DNA of 64,000 nucleotides from Deltaproteobacteria bacterium Ga0077550 (GTDB lineage: Bacteria > Myxococcota_A > Polyangia > Nannocystales > Nannocystaceae), in contig LNFB01000161.1 of the NCBI GenBank assembly GCA_001464385.1, positions 1-64,000 on the forward strand. The letters are read 5' to 3'. Under the pieces are notes generated by a model. The model was not told the origin of the DNA. It searched no databases and saw nothing but the letters and a program-made list of their open reading frames with translations. Positions 24,263 through 32,544 of this stretch are shown piece by piece. Both the position numbers and the translations under genes were made by a program. Position 1 is the stretch's first letter; the number at the start of each line of letters is the position of its first letter.

Positions 24263-25630
24263 CTACTCGAGCGTCACGCGCTCGAGGTGCTCGGGCACCC
24301 ACGCGTCGGCGTGCAGCTCGTCGGACAGGCGCAGGCGCAGGCGGTCGGCGGCATCGGGCTCGCCGTGCACCACGAAGGTGCGCCGCGGGACGGTGGACTC
24401 GCTGCGAATCCACCGCATGAGCCCATCTGCGTCGGCATGGGCCGACAGCCCGGGCAGCACGAGGATCTCGGCGCGGACAGGGATCCAGTCGCCGTGGATC
24501 TTGATCGACTCCGCGCCCTGGGTCATCGCCGCGCCGCGGGTGCCACCGGCTTGGAAGCCGGCGAACAGCACGGTGTGCTGCTCGCCCGCGGCGAAGCGCT
24601 TGAGGTGGTGGACCACACGTCCGCCCGTGGCCATGCCGCTGCCCGCGAGGATGATCTTCGGCTCCGCGTCGCCCGTGAGCGCGCGCGAGTCGTCGGCGGT
24701 GATGGCGACGCGCACGCTCCCGAAGGCGCGACGGCACAGCTCGGCGTCCAGCCGGTGCTCGCCGAGGTGCTCGATGTAGAGGTTGGTCACCGCGTCCGCC
24801 AGCGGGCTGTCGAGGACGGTCGGCACGTCGGGGATCGTGCCGGCCTCGCGGAGGCGGTGCAGCAGCAGCATCAGCAGCTGCGCGCGGCCGACCGCGAAGG
24901 TCGGGATGATGACCGTGCCGCGCCGCGCGATCGTCCGCCGCACCACCTCGGCCAGCGCGTCGCTCGGGTCGCCGGCGGGATGCGTGCGATTGCCGTACGT
25001 CGACTCGACCAGCAGGTAGTCGCTCGCGGGCCGCGGCGCAGGTCCGAACATCAAGGGGTCGTCCTCGCGGCCGAGGTCGCCCGACACGACGACCGTCGCG
25101 CCTCCGACCTCGAGCGCCACCGTGCTCGCGCCGAGGATGTGACCGGCGCGGGTGAGCCGGGCGCTCCACCCGGGCAGCGGCGCGAACGCGGCGTCGGACG
25201 CGACGACCTTCAGCGACGCGCACGCCCGCTTCGCGTCCGCCTCGGTGTACAGCGGCGCCGGCGGATCGTGCTTCGAGAAGCCGTGGCGCGCGGCGTGCTC
25301 GGCGTCGGCCTCCTGCAGCCGCCCAGCGTCGGCGAGCAGCACGCGGGTCAGGTCGACCGTGGCGCCCGAGGCGTAGATCGGCCCGGTGAACCCGTCGCGC
25401 ACCAGCACCGGCAGCCAACCCGAGTGGTCGATGTGCGCGTGCGTCAGGACGACGGCGTCGATCGAGCGCGGGTCGACCTGCAGCGCCGTCCAGTTGCGCT
25501 GCCGCAGCTGCTTGTAGCCCTGGAACATCCCGCAGTCGACGAGCAGCCGCCGGCCGTCGTGCTCGAACAGGAACCGCGAGCCCGTGACCGTGCTGACACC
25601 GCCGAGGAACTGCACCGTGGGTCGAGTCAT
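24263..25630 (-). CDS. MBL-fold beta-CASP RNA-processing nuclease (CPSF/RNase J relative)
   Basis: A 455-residue protein. The metal site motifs are THAHIDHSG, a His in AGHILGAS and SGDLG; ESTYGNRTH follows. The beta-CASP region contains FAVGRAQ, the segment LAGSGMATGGRVVHHLK, then LSAHAD and VHGEPDAA, all diagnostic of the YSH1/CPSF73-like bacterial family. It is expected to be a zinc-dependent endo- or exoribonuclease in the cytoplasm. ATG at 25630 is preceded by TACCAT at 8 nt. It is divergent from the universal stress protein gene. Confidence 0.92.
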   Translation of the reverse strand: MTRPTVQFLGGVSTVTGSRFLFEHDGRRLLVDCGMFQGYKQLRQRNWTALQVDPRSIDAVVLTHAHIDHSGWLPVLVRDGFTGPIYASGATVDLTRVLLADAGRLQEADAEHAARHGFSKHDPPAPLYTEADAKRACASLKVVASDAAFAPLPGWSARLTRAGHILGASTVALEVGGATVVVSGDLGREDDPLMFGPAPRPASDYLLVESTYGNRTHPAGDPSDALAEVVRRTIARRGTVIIPTFAVGRAQLLMLLLHRLREAGTIPDVPTVLDSPLADAVTNLYIEHLGEHRLDAELCRRAFGSVRVAITADDSRALTGDAEPKIILAGSGMATGGRVVHHLKRFAAGEQHTVLFAGFQAGGTRGAAMTQGAESIKIHGDWIPVRAEILVLPGLSAHADADGLMRWIRSESTVPRRTFVVHGEPDAADRLRLRLSDELHADAWVPEHLERVTLE

Positions 25631-25638
25631 GTGGCGTG

Positions 25639-25644
25639 ATGGTA
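25639..25644 (-). promoter_or_regulatory. -10-like TACCAT 8 nt before ATG
   Basis: Minus-strand TACCAT precedes the nuclease start by 8 nt; fits the leaderless-type pattern. Confidence 0.4.
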
Positions 25645-25784
25645 CACGCGTGCGCAATCGATGCGCTGGCTCCCGTGCGAATCGCTGCATCGCACGCGCG
25701 GGCCGCTTCGTCGCGCGCCGGCCGGATGTGGATTACCGTGGGGGTGGGTTCGGGGAGGTCTCCGGCCCGGGCAGGACGATCATC

Positions 25785-26666
25785 ATGAAGTGGCTCATCG
25801 GCGTCGATCTGCGCGAGACCGCGACAGGCGCGCTTCACTTCGCCTCGTGGCTCGCCCGCGTGCAGCCCGAGGCGCGACCGACCCTGTTGCCCCTGCACGT
25901 GCTCGAGGAGTCGTACCTCTTGCAGGTCCTGCGGCACACGCACATCGACGCGGTCGAGAAGCTCGCGCAGGACGGGACGGTCGCGCAGCTCGATCGCGTC
26001 GGCATCGGCGGGCTCGCAGCGCCGGCCCGTGTGGTGCGGGGCATCGAGGCGAGCGACACCTTGGTGCGGGAGTTCGACGCCGAGCACGCGGACGCGCTCG
26101 TCATCGGGCGGCAGGCGCAGAGCACCGACCGCAAGATCGTGCGGCTCGGTCGGATCGCGCGCCGGCTGGTGCGGCGTCTGCCCTGCCCGGTCGTCGTGGT
26201 GCCGCCCGATCTCCGCATCGACGCGATCGGCGGCGGGCCGATCGTGCTCGCGACCGATCTCGACGAGACCTCGGGCTCCGCCGCGCAGTTCGCCCTGCGC
26301 CTCGCCGCGGCGACCGGTCGGCCGATCGTCGTCGCGAACGTGGTCGGGGACGACGGCGTGGCCTCGCGCGGTTTGCCCACGGAGTCCACCGCGGCCCTGC
26401 TCGCCGAGCTGGGGCTCGAGCGTCAGGCCGAGCTCGAGGCGTGGATGACCCGCCACGGCCTCGGCGGCACGCGATCGATCGTGGCGTATGGCGACGTGCT
26501 CGGGCGCCTCATCAGCATTCTCGCCGCCGAGGGCGCGCCGCTGGTGGTCTGCGGCTCGCGGGGCCTCGGCGCGATCGAGCGGGTCTTCGTGGCCTCCGTC
26601 GGCACCGACCTCGCGTGCTGGGCCGGGTGCGCCGTGGCGATCGTCCCGCCGACGTGGGGCGCGTGA
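25785..26666 (+). CDS. Tandem universal stress protein
   Basis: A 293-residue protein with two UspA domains. The first begins WLIGVDLRETATGALHFASWLA and ends VVVVPPD; the second begins IVLATDLDETSGSAAQFALRLAA and contains the nucleotide-loop CGSRGLGAIERVFVASVG, close to the G-x2-G-x9-G-S/T ATP-binding pattern. Such proteins respond to starvation or energy stress. The ATG at 25785 follows a long GC-rich leader. The phosphofructokinase gene starts 22 nt after its stop but has its own TAGGCT hexamer, so the two may be separately and jointly expressed. Confidence 0.88.
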   Translation: MKWLIGVDLRETATGALHFASWLARVQPEARPTLLPLHVLEESYLLQVLRHTHIDAVEKLAQDGTVAQLDRVGIGGLAAPARVVRGIEASDTLVREFDAEHADALVIGRQAQSTDRKIVRLGRIARRLVRRLPCPVVVVPPDLRIDAIGGGPIVLATDLDETSGSAAQFALRLAAATGRPIVVANVVGDDGVASRGLPTESTAALLAELGLERQAELEAWMTRHGLGGTRSIVAYGDVLGRLISILAAEGAPLVVCGSRGLGAIERVFVASVGTDLACWAGCAVAIVPPTWGA

Positions 26667-26674
26667 TCCCTTGG

Positions 26675-26680
26675 TAGGCT
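26675..26680 (+). promoter_or_regulatory. -10-like TAGGCT 8 nt before ATG
   Basis: TTGGTAGGCT lies in the 22-nt gap; the hexamer ends 8 nt before the phosphofructokinase ATG. Confidence 0.45.
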
Positions 26681-26688
26681 CCGCCGCA

Positions 26689-28014
26689 ATGCCGCGTCTC
26701 TCGCCCGTGGACTTCGTCATCCGCACGGTCGGTCCCGCGACCCGTCCGTCACCGCTCGCGCTGTCGACGACCCCCGACGACGACGTCGCCGACTACGTGC
26801 CCGACGGCGCGGGGGTGCTCTTCGACATCGAGGTCGCGATCGACCACGCGGTCGTCAGGCCGCTCGCGTTCGAGAAGGCCGGGCCGCGCGAGCGCATCCA
26901 CTTCGATCCCGCGTGCACCACCGCGGGCATCGTCACCTGCGGCGGCCTCTGTCCGGGCATCAACAACGTCATCCGCTCGCTGGTGCTCGAGCTCCACCAC
27001 AAGTACGGCGTCGCGCGTGTGCTCGGCTTCCGCTACGGCTATTCGGGGCTGGATCCCGCCTGCGGTGTGCCCCCGGTCGAGCTGCGGCCGCCCGACGTGC
27101 TGCACATCCATCGCCAGGGCGGCAGCCTGCTCGGCATGTCGCGGGGCGCACCGACGGTCGAGACCATGGTCGACGAGCTCGCGCGGCGCGACGTGCAGAT
27201 CCTCTTCACCATCGGCGGCGATGGGACGCATCGCGGGTCACACGCCCTCGCCGACGAGATCGCCCGCCGCGGCCTCGACATCGCCATCGTCGGCCTCCCC
27301 AAGACGATCGACAACGACATCGCGTTCGTCGACAAGACGTTCGGCTACGAGACCGCCGTCGAGGTCGCCCGGCAGGCCGTCGACGCCGCGCACACCGAGG
27401 CGATCAGCGCCCTCAACGGGGTCGGCATCGTCAAGCTGATGGGCCGAGATGCCGGGTTCATCGCCGCGGCTGCGACGCTCGCCAGCCGCGACGTCAACTT
27501 CTGCCTCGTGCCCGAGGTCCGCTTCGAGCTCGACGGGCCCCGGGGCCTGCTCGCCGCGCTCGAGCGGCGGCTCGCCGCGCGTCACCACGCGCTCGTGGTC
27601 GTCGCCGAGGGCTGCGGCGCCTCGCTCGTCGACGCCGACAGCGCCCGCGATGCCTCGGGCAACGTGCGCTACGCCGACGCCCGCCTCGACGTCGGGCCCC
27701 GGCTGCGCGACAGGATCACGGCCCACTTCAAGGCGCTGGGCGTCCCCATCGTGGTCAAGTACATCGACCCCAGCTACATGATCCGCGGCTGCCCGGCGAA
27801 CGCCTACGACAGCATCTTCTGCGATGCGCTCGCCCGTCACGCGGCGCACGCGGGGATGGCGGGCAAGACCGACCTGCTGATCGGCCGCGCCCACGGGATC
27901 TTCACGCACGTGCCGCTGGGCCTCGTCGCCGGCGGGCGCAAGCGGATCGATCCCGACGAGGGCACGTGGCTGGCGGTCACAGAGGCGACCGGCCAACCGC
28001 CCCTGCGCGCCTGA
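26689..28014 (+). CDS. ATP-dependent 6-phosphofructokinase (plant/trypanosome-type clade)
   Basis: A 441-residue protein, longer than E. coli PfkA (320) because of an N-terminal extension. Motifs in order: TCGGLCPGINNVIR, GFRYGYSGL, GGDGTHRGS, GLPKTIDNDI, LMGRDAGFIA, PEVRFELDG and VAEGCG. Glycine in GGDG with lysine in PKTIDND is the combination found in the ATP-dependent plant and trypanosome enzymes rather than in PPi-dependent ones. It phosphorylates fructose 6-phosphate in glycolysis. ATP use is inferred from those two positions. A perfect 25-bp palindrome follows the gene. Confidence 0.9.
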   Translation: MPRLSPVDFVIRTVGPATRPSPLALSTTPDDDVADYVPDGAGVLFDIEVAIDHAVVRPLAFEKAGPRERIHFDPACTTAGIVTCGGLCPGINNVIRSLVLELHHKYGVARVLGFRYGYSGLDPACGVPPVELRPPDVLHIHRQGGSLLGMSRGAPTVETMVDELARRDVQILFTIGGDGTHRGSHALADEIARRGLDIAIVGLPKTIDNDIAFVDKTFGYETAVEVARQAVDAAHTEAISALNGVGIVKLMGRDAGFIAAAATLASRDVNFCLVPEVRFELDGPRGLLAALERRLAARHHALVVVAEGCGASLVDADSARDASGNVRYADARLDVGPRLRDRITAHFKALGVPIVVKYIDPSYMIRGCPANAYDSIFCDALARHAAHAGMAGKTDLLIGRAHGIFTHVPLGLVAGGRKRIDPDEGTWLAVTEATGQPPLRA

Positions 28015-28041
28015 ATCGCCGGGCCGCCGTCAGCAAGCAAT

Positions 28042-28066
28042 GGGGAAGGGCGGCCCGCCCTTCCCC
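28042..28066. terminator. Perfect 25-bp palindrome, probable hairpin terminator
   Basis: Twelve bases on each side of C28054 are perfectly complementary (GGGGAAGGGCGG and its complement). It lies between the convergent phosphofructokinase and small lipoprotein genes, with no T tract. It is best read as a bidirectional terminator. Confidence 0.6.
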
Positions 28067-28159
28067 TCCGTCGGGCCGAGCCCGCCGGAGGCCTCCCCAT
28101 CCCTCATCGCTTCGCTCCTTGCCTTCGTCGCGGGTGAACGCTTCACGTTCATCCGCAAC

Positions 28160-28846
28160 TCAACGCAGCGCGAAGACCAGCTTGCTCTCGCCGGCGTTCG
28201 CCGACAGGCCCGCGCCGATGCCGACGAAGTAGAGCTCGTGCTTGTCCCGCTTGTGGACCATGCGCACCGCGCCCGCGCTCTCCTCGATCGCCGTCGCCGA
28301 GGCCACGCTGCCGGTGTACGTGCCGTCGACCTGCTCGAGCGCGGGCAGGCCCGTCGCGAGCACCACGCCCCAGCTCGCCGAGCCACCGACCTGCGCGCCG
28401 ATGCTCGTCGACTCGAGCTCGAAGCCGCGCTCGCCCGCGATCCCGGCGAAGCGCATCGTCCCGTTGCCCCGGGCGATCTTCACCACGAGGCCGCCCTCGC
28501 CCGAGCGATAGACGCCCACCCCCTGGACGCCGCTACGCGCGAGCACGGCGGCGAAGTCCTTGGAGGCGAGGAACGTCTCGAGCTTCTCGTCGAGCTCGAC
28601 CTTCTGCGTCGGCGAGATGGAGAGCTTGCCGGTGAGTTCGTCCACCTGCTGACGGATCGCCGCGGCGTCGAAGTGCCCCGCGATCGCCGTGCGCGGCGCG
28701 CCCGGGGGCGGTGTCGACGGCGCGGTGTCCTTGTCGCACGCGACGGGCAGCGCGGCCAGCAGCAGCGCCCGCAACGCAATGCGTCGCGCGACGCGTGGCG
28801 CGAGGCGATCCGCGAGGCGAGTCGCGAAGGAGGTTCGGGTCGGCAT
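28160..28846 (-). CDS. Lipoprotein, weakly SYLF/YSC84-like
   Basis: A 228-residue protein. The ATG at 28846 gives a long, Arg-rich signal sequence with lipobox LPVAC near residue 37. The mature part has a helical stretch (KVELDEKLETFLASKDFAAVLARSG) followed by Gly-rich beta segments: GVGVYRSGEGG, IGAQVGGSASWGVVLATG and GSVASATA. This pattern resembles SYLF/YSC84 lipid-binding domains, but the match is weak and only from pattern. TAGCCT lies 8 nt before the start. It stands alone between a palindrome and a divergent gene. Confidence 0.6.
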   Translation of the reverse strand: MPTRTSFATRLADRLAPRVARRIALRALLLAALPVACDKDTAPSTPPPGAPRTAIAGHFDAAAIRQQVDELTGKLSISPTQKVELDEKLETFLASKDFAAVLARSGVQGVGVYRSGEGGLVVKIARGNGTMRFAGIAGERGFELESTSIGAQVGGSASWGVVLATGLPALEQVDGTYTGSVASATAIEESAGAVRMVHKRDKHELYFVGIGAGLSANAGESKLVFALR

Positions 28847-28854
28847 CGCCCCGA

Positions 28855-28860
28855 AGGCTA
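28855..28860 (-). promoter_or_regulatory. -10-like TAGCCT 8 nt before ATG
   Basis: Minus-strand TAGCCT precedes the lipoprotein ATG by 8 nt. Confidence 0.45.
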
Positions 28861-28965
28861 GCGACGTTCGGCCGACGGGCAACTGAAAACCGTGCGGTTC
28901 CGCAGGGCCGACCCGCGTCGCCCCACGCGGGCGCGTGCGCCCGGGTCGTGCGAGACTCCCCGACG

Positions 28966-29247
28966 ATGCGAGCCATCTGGAACGGCACCGTGCTGGCCGA
29001 GAGCGACGACACGATCGTCGTCGAGGGCAACCACTACTTCCCGCCCGACGCGCTGCGCCGCGAGCACTTCCGCGACAGCGCCACGCACACCACCTGCGGG
29101 TGGAAGGGCGTCGCGAGCTACTATGACGTCGTCGTCGGCGAGCAGGTCAACGCGGATGCGGCCTGGTACTACCCGACGCCGAAGGCCGCCGCCGAGCGCG
29201 TGCGCGGGCGCGTCGCGTTCTGGAAGGGCGTCGCGGTCGGTCCCTAG
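28966..29247 (+). CDS. DUF427 domain protein
   Basis: A 93-residue protein that is essentially one DUF427 domain: IWNGTVLAESDDT, VVEGNHYFPPDAL, HTTCGWKGVASYYDV, AAWYYPTPKAAA and RVAFWKGV. This small beta-rich family is widespread and of unknown biochemical function. Its length matches the family. The next gene, encoding a membrane protein, begins 5-11 nt after the stop, so they are probably co-transcribed. Confidence 0.9.
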   Translation: MRAIWNGTVLAESDDTIVVEGNHYFPPDALRREHFRDSATHTTCGWKGVASYYDVVVGEQVNADAAWYYPTPKAAAERVRGRVAFWKGVAVGP

Positions 29248-29258
29248 GCGGCGTGCCG

Positions 29259-30167
29259 ATGCCGGTCGAGTCCGCCGAGGATCCGGGGACGAGCCCCCGC
29301 GTGGGCAGTTGGTGGGTGCTCGCGCCGCTGCCCGCGGCCGCCGTCGGGATGGCGATCGCCGTCTCGCAAGGCGTGCGGTGGACGGCGTATCTCCCGAACC
29401 TCATCGCGCTCGTCCTCGGCGCGGGGATCTTCTTCGGGGTTCGACGACGCTCGCACGGGCGCGTCGCGACGTGGATGCCGAGCGTCGCGGCCCTCGCGAT
29501 CCTCGCGACGCTCGTGGTTCCGGGGGTGGAGGGCGTGCACCGCTGGCTGGCGATCGGTGGCCTGCGACTGAACGTGTCGACGGCCGCGACGCCGTGGATC
29601 CTGCTCGGCCTCGCGGCGGGCGGGCAGCGGGCGCGGCTGCTCGGCGCGGGAGCCGTGCTCGTCGCGGCGATGACCCACCTGGCGCAGCCGGACGCGGGGC
29701 AGGCGACGGCGTTGGCCGTCGGCGTCTTGCCGCTGGCGCTCGATCGCCGACGCACGCCCTCGGCGATCGGAGTTCCCCTCGTGCTCACGACGACGGCGCT
29801 CGCGGGCGCGGCGTGGTTCGTCCCCGATCCCCTCGCGCCCGTGGACCACGTCGAGCGGATCCTGATCCTCGGGTCCTCGCAGGGGGCGCTCTGGGTCGCG
29901 GCCATGGTGGCTGCAGGCGTCGCGCTCCTCGTCCCGTTCGCGCTGCCCACCCGTGAGTCCGCGCGGGATCCGGTCGCCGGCGCGCTCGTCGGGTACATCG
30001 CCGCGACGTTCATCGTCACGGTCATCGGCCACTTCCCGGTCCCCGTCTTCGGTGCCGGTGCGGGGCCCGTGCTCGGTTGGTATGCGTTGCTCACCGTGTA
30101 CGCGCTCGCGTGTGGAGCTCCACCTGTCGTCGGCCCCGAGCCTCGCGGAGGCCTGAGCGGCGTGTGA
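29259..30167 (+). CDS. Polytopic membrane protein with SEDS (FtsW/RodA)-like signatures
   Basis: About 302 residues with 8 or so predicted membrane helices. Three places resemble SEDS glycosyltransferases: VEGVHRWLAIGGLRLNVST (FtsW/RodA have G-x-x-RW-I-x-LG and a QPSE segment), HLAQPDAGQATAL (QPDxGTA) and GHFPVPVFGAGAGPVLGW (G-x-x-P-x-T-G-x-x-P-x-x-S-x-G-G). The protein is about 80 residues shorter than FtsW/RodA, and the catalytic acidic position cannot be assigned confidently. GTG at 29253 is an alternative start. A divergent SEDS relative is inferred; it may not be an active peptidoglycan polymerase. Confidence 0.55.
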   Translation: MPVESAEDPGTSPRVGSWWVLAPLPAAAVGMAIAVSQGVRWTAYLPNLIALVLGAGIFFGVRRRSHGRVATWMPSVAALAILATLVVPGVEGVHRWLAIGGLRLNVSTAATPWILLGLAAGGQRARLLGAGAVLVAAMTHLAQPDAGQATALAVGVLPLALDRRRTPSAIGVPLVLTTTALAGAAWFVPDPLAPVDHVERILILGSSQGALWVAAMVAAGVALLVPFALPTRESARDPVAGALVGYIAATFIVTVIGHFPVPVFGAGAGPVLGWYALLTVYALACGAPPVVGPEPRGGLSGV

Positions 30168-30209
30168 CAGGCGGCGGAGCCGACGGCCGCCGGACCCGCC
30201 CGGGCGTGG

Positions 30210-30215
30210 TAAGCA
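30210..30215 (+). promoter_or_regulatory. -10-like TAAGCA 7 nt before ATG
   Basis: GTGGTAAGCA ends 7 nt before the barrel-like gene start; a weaker member of the start-proximal hexamer series. Confidence 0.35.
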
Positions 30216-30222
30216 GGCCGCG

Positions 30223-31209
30223 ATGGTATGGATCGCCCTGGTGTTCGCGCTCGAGGGCGCGACCCTCGAGCCGCCACCGCGACGCATCGCGATGTCGTGG
30301 GAGGCGCCCGCGGCGTGCCCCCAGGCCGCAGCCGTCGCCGAGGATCTGACGCGCCTCACCAACGGCGCGGTGGTCCTCGCTGCGGCGGCCGACGATCGTG
30401 TGCGCGCCGCGATTGTGGCCGAGGCCGGCGGCTACACGATCACCCTCGAGCTCGGCGGTCGCGATCTGACCGAGACGCGGCGCCTCGCGGGGCCGCGGTG
30501 CGAGACACTCGCCCGCGCCGCGACCGTGATGATCGCCGTCGCGCTCGCGCCGGTACCCACGGCACGGACAATGACTCCGCCGCAGGTCGCGAACCTGCCG
30601 ACGACCACTGCGGTGCCGGACCCCGCGATCGACTCGCCGACACGCAGCGGCGCGGCATCCCCGAGCCGGGTGCCATCGGCCCGGCCCCGCGTCGATCGAC
30701 TGGCGTTCGGCGCCTGGACGGGGCCGAGCCTCGGGACGAACCCGCGGGCGACCGCGATCGTCGGTGTCGACGTCGGCTGGCGCCGCGGCGTGCTCGGGCT
30801 GCAGCTGTCGGGCTGGCACGCCTTCGCGGCCGGGCGTCGTGTGGAGGCGGGCGTGGGCGTCCGCGCGTCACTGACCGGCGGCGGCGCGCGCCTGATCCTG
30901 GCGCTGCCGATCGGGCCCGTCGAGGTGCCGGTGTCCCTCGGCGTGGATCTCGGCGCGATGATCGGCACCGGGACCGGCACCCGTGTGCGCGCCGCGACCG
31001 TGCGATCGCTGTGGTCGGCTGCGGTGGTCGGGGTCGGTCTCGCGTGGCCGGCGCGGGGGCGCATCGCCCTGGCGGTGCGGGCGGAGGCGCTCGCGACCCT
31101 GCGCGCCCCCGGGATCCACCTCGACGGCCAGGGGGAGCGTCGGGTCGTGTTCGTGGTGCCGCAGGTGGGCGCCCGCGTGCTCGCAGGGCCGTTGTTGCGA
31201 TTGCCGTGA
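30223..31209 (+). CDS. Envelope protein: two-Cys N-terminal domain plus barrel-like C-terminus (locus II)
   Basis: A 328-residue protein with a short signal sequence (MVWIALVFALEGATLE). The N-terminal domain has the same signature as the protein at 4391-5443: SWEAPAACPQAAAV, then a second Cys in GPRCETLARAATVMIAVALAP. A Pro/Thr linker leads to a Gly-rich region of alternating hydrophobics (WRRGVLGLQLSGW, VPVSLGVDLGAMIG) ending LAGPLLRLP, which suggests a beta-barrel. Function unknown. It is followed by a propeller lipoprotein gene and a sigma-factor gene, so it is the first gene of the second barrel/sigma unit. Confidence 0.65.
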   Translation: MVWIALVFALEGATLEPPPRRIAMSWEAPAACPQAAAVAEDLTRLTNGAVVLAAAADDRVRAAIVAEAGGYTITLELGGRDLTETRRLAGPRCETLARAATVMIAVALAPVPTARTMTPPQVANLPTTTAVPDPAIDSPTRSGAASPSRVPSARPRVDRLAFGAWTGPSLGTNPRATAIVGVDVGWRRGVLGLQLSGWHAFAAGRRVEAGVGVRASLTGGGARLILALPIGPVEVPVSLGVDLGAMIGTGTGTRVRAATVRSLWSAAVVGVGLAWPARGRIALAVRAEALATLRAPGIHLDGQGERRVVFVVPQVGARVLAGPLLRLP

Positions 31210-31234
31210 CGAGGACCGCGGTGCGCGGTGCCTG

Positions 31235-31240
31235 TACCCT
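31235..31240 (+). promoter_or_regulatory. -10-like TACCCT upstream of lipoprotein
   Basis: TACCCT ends 11 nt before the ATG at 31252 and 2 nt before an in-frame ATG at 31243; the spacing favours 31252. Confidence 0.4.
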
Positions 31241-31251
31241 GCATGGACGTG

Positions 31252-32532
31252 ATGACGCGCAGGGGATGGGTGTTTGGGCTGGCGCTGGTCGCGTGCACGG
31301 CGGACACGAAGAGCGGCGGGCAGATCGTCGACGACACCGGATCGGGGTCGGACTCGGGGACGTCGAGCAGCGGCGATGCGAGTGAGGGCTCCACCGGCGG
31401 GGTCGATGACTGCATCGAGGATCCGGTGTGCGGCAACGGTCGCATCGACGTCGTCGAGGAGTGCGATGGCGCAGATGCGTGCAGCGCCTGTGTCTCGGCG
31501 CAGGAGCCCACGCCGATGATGAACAGCGGCGAGTTCGGCGTCGTGACGATCGCGTTCGCCCCCGACGGCTCGTGGCTCGCGACGACGCAGGCCTTCGAGG
31601 CGCAGCCGATCGTGCTGCGGCGCTACGACCCCGCCGGCGCCGAGCTGTGGTCGCACGAACTCGTCGATCTCGCGAGTGTCCGACCGGCGGTGGCGCTCGA
31701 CCCCGCGGGGAACGCCTACGTCGGCGCGGCCGTGCAGGCGGCCGAGGGCGATCCGGTGTTCCCCTGGGTCGCCGCGTGGGACGCCGCCGGTGCGCCCTCG
31801 TGGTCGGTGCTCGGTGCCGATGAGGGCTTGCTCGAGACGATCGCCGCCGACGGTGCCCGCGTGGTCGTGGGGGGTGGCGACCTCGTCGAGGCGGGAAGCA
31901 CGAGCCTGATGCGGGTCTTCGACGCCGCCGGGCTCGAACAGTGGAGCCTCGGCGACAACGGGTTCTCGCGCGTCGACGATGTCGCCGTGATCGGGGACGA
32001 GATCGTCGCGATGCGCTCGCGACCGGGGATCACCGAGGGCAACACGTCGGTCACCATCGCCCGCTACGATCTGCTCGCGACCGAGCGATGGGCGGTCGAG
32101 ATCGCCGCGGACGAGCCCCCTTCCATCGGCCGCTGGGGCGTCGTCACGGACGGTGCGGATGGGTCCTGGGTCTTCGGCGCGCGGCTGCGCTCGCCTTACG
32201 TGGTCCACCAGGATCGCGACGGCGCGATGCTCGAGGAGCTCGGGTGCATCGGTGGGGCGGGAGGCGTGGTCGTCGGTCTCGCGGTCGGACCCCAGTCCCA
32301 GCTCGCCCTCGCCATCACAGCGGAGACCTACGTCGATCAGAACTACAGGTACGATGCATGGTTCCCGGTCATCGCGGGAGGCGAGATCGTCGAGGCGACG
32401 CACTTCGATTCCAGCACGCGCACGGCCATCGCCTTCGCGACCGGGTGGTCGGGCGACCGACGCCTCCTCGGGTGGACCGACGGCGGATCCGAGGGTGGCC
32501 CCGGGTCGAGCCGAGTGCTGCAGATCCCATGA
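31252..32532 (+). CDS. Propeller-like lipoprotein with short Cys-rich repeat (locus II)
   Basis: A 426-residue protein. The start at 31252 gives MTRRGWVFGLALVAC, a compact lipobox; 31243 would add three residues. A Gly/Ser/Asp stalk is followed by a shortened myxococcal Cys repeat (CGNGRIDVVEECDGADACSAC). About 300 residues of propeller-like repeats come next ('TIAFAPDGSWLATT', 'AVALDPAGNAYVGAAV', 'VTDGADGSWVFGA'). Only 12 nt separate its stop from the sigma-factor start, so they form an operon. Surface exposure is inferred. Confidence 0.8.
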   Translation: MTRRGWVFGLALVACTADTKSGGQIVDDTGSGSDSGTSSSGDASEGSTGGVDDCIEDPVCGNGRIDVVEECDGADACSACVSAQEPTPMMNSGEFGVVTIAFAPDGSWLATTQAFEAQPIVLRRYDPAGAELWSHELVDLASVRPAVALDPAGNAYVGAAVQAAEGDPVFPWVAAWDAAGAPSWSVLGADEGLLETIAADGARVVVGGGDLVEAGSTSLMRVFDAAGLEQWSLGDNGFSRVDDVAVIGDEIVAMRSRPGITEGNTSVTIARYDLLATERWAVEIAADEPPSIGRWGVVTDGADGSWVFGARLRSPYVVHQDRDGAMLEELGCIGGAGGVVVGLAVGPQSQLALAITAETYVDQNYRYDAWFPVIAGGEIVEATHFDSSTRTAIAFATGWSGDRRLLGWTDGGSEGGPGSSRVLQIP

Positions 32533-32544
32533 GGCGACGCGCAC

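Noticed and set aside
30223-31209. Treating the barrel-like proteins as known porins
   Set aside because: Only composition and terminal residues suggest a barrel; no porin family could be assigned.
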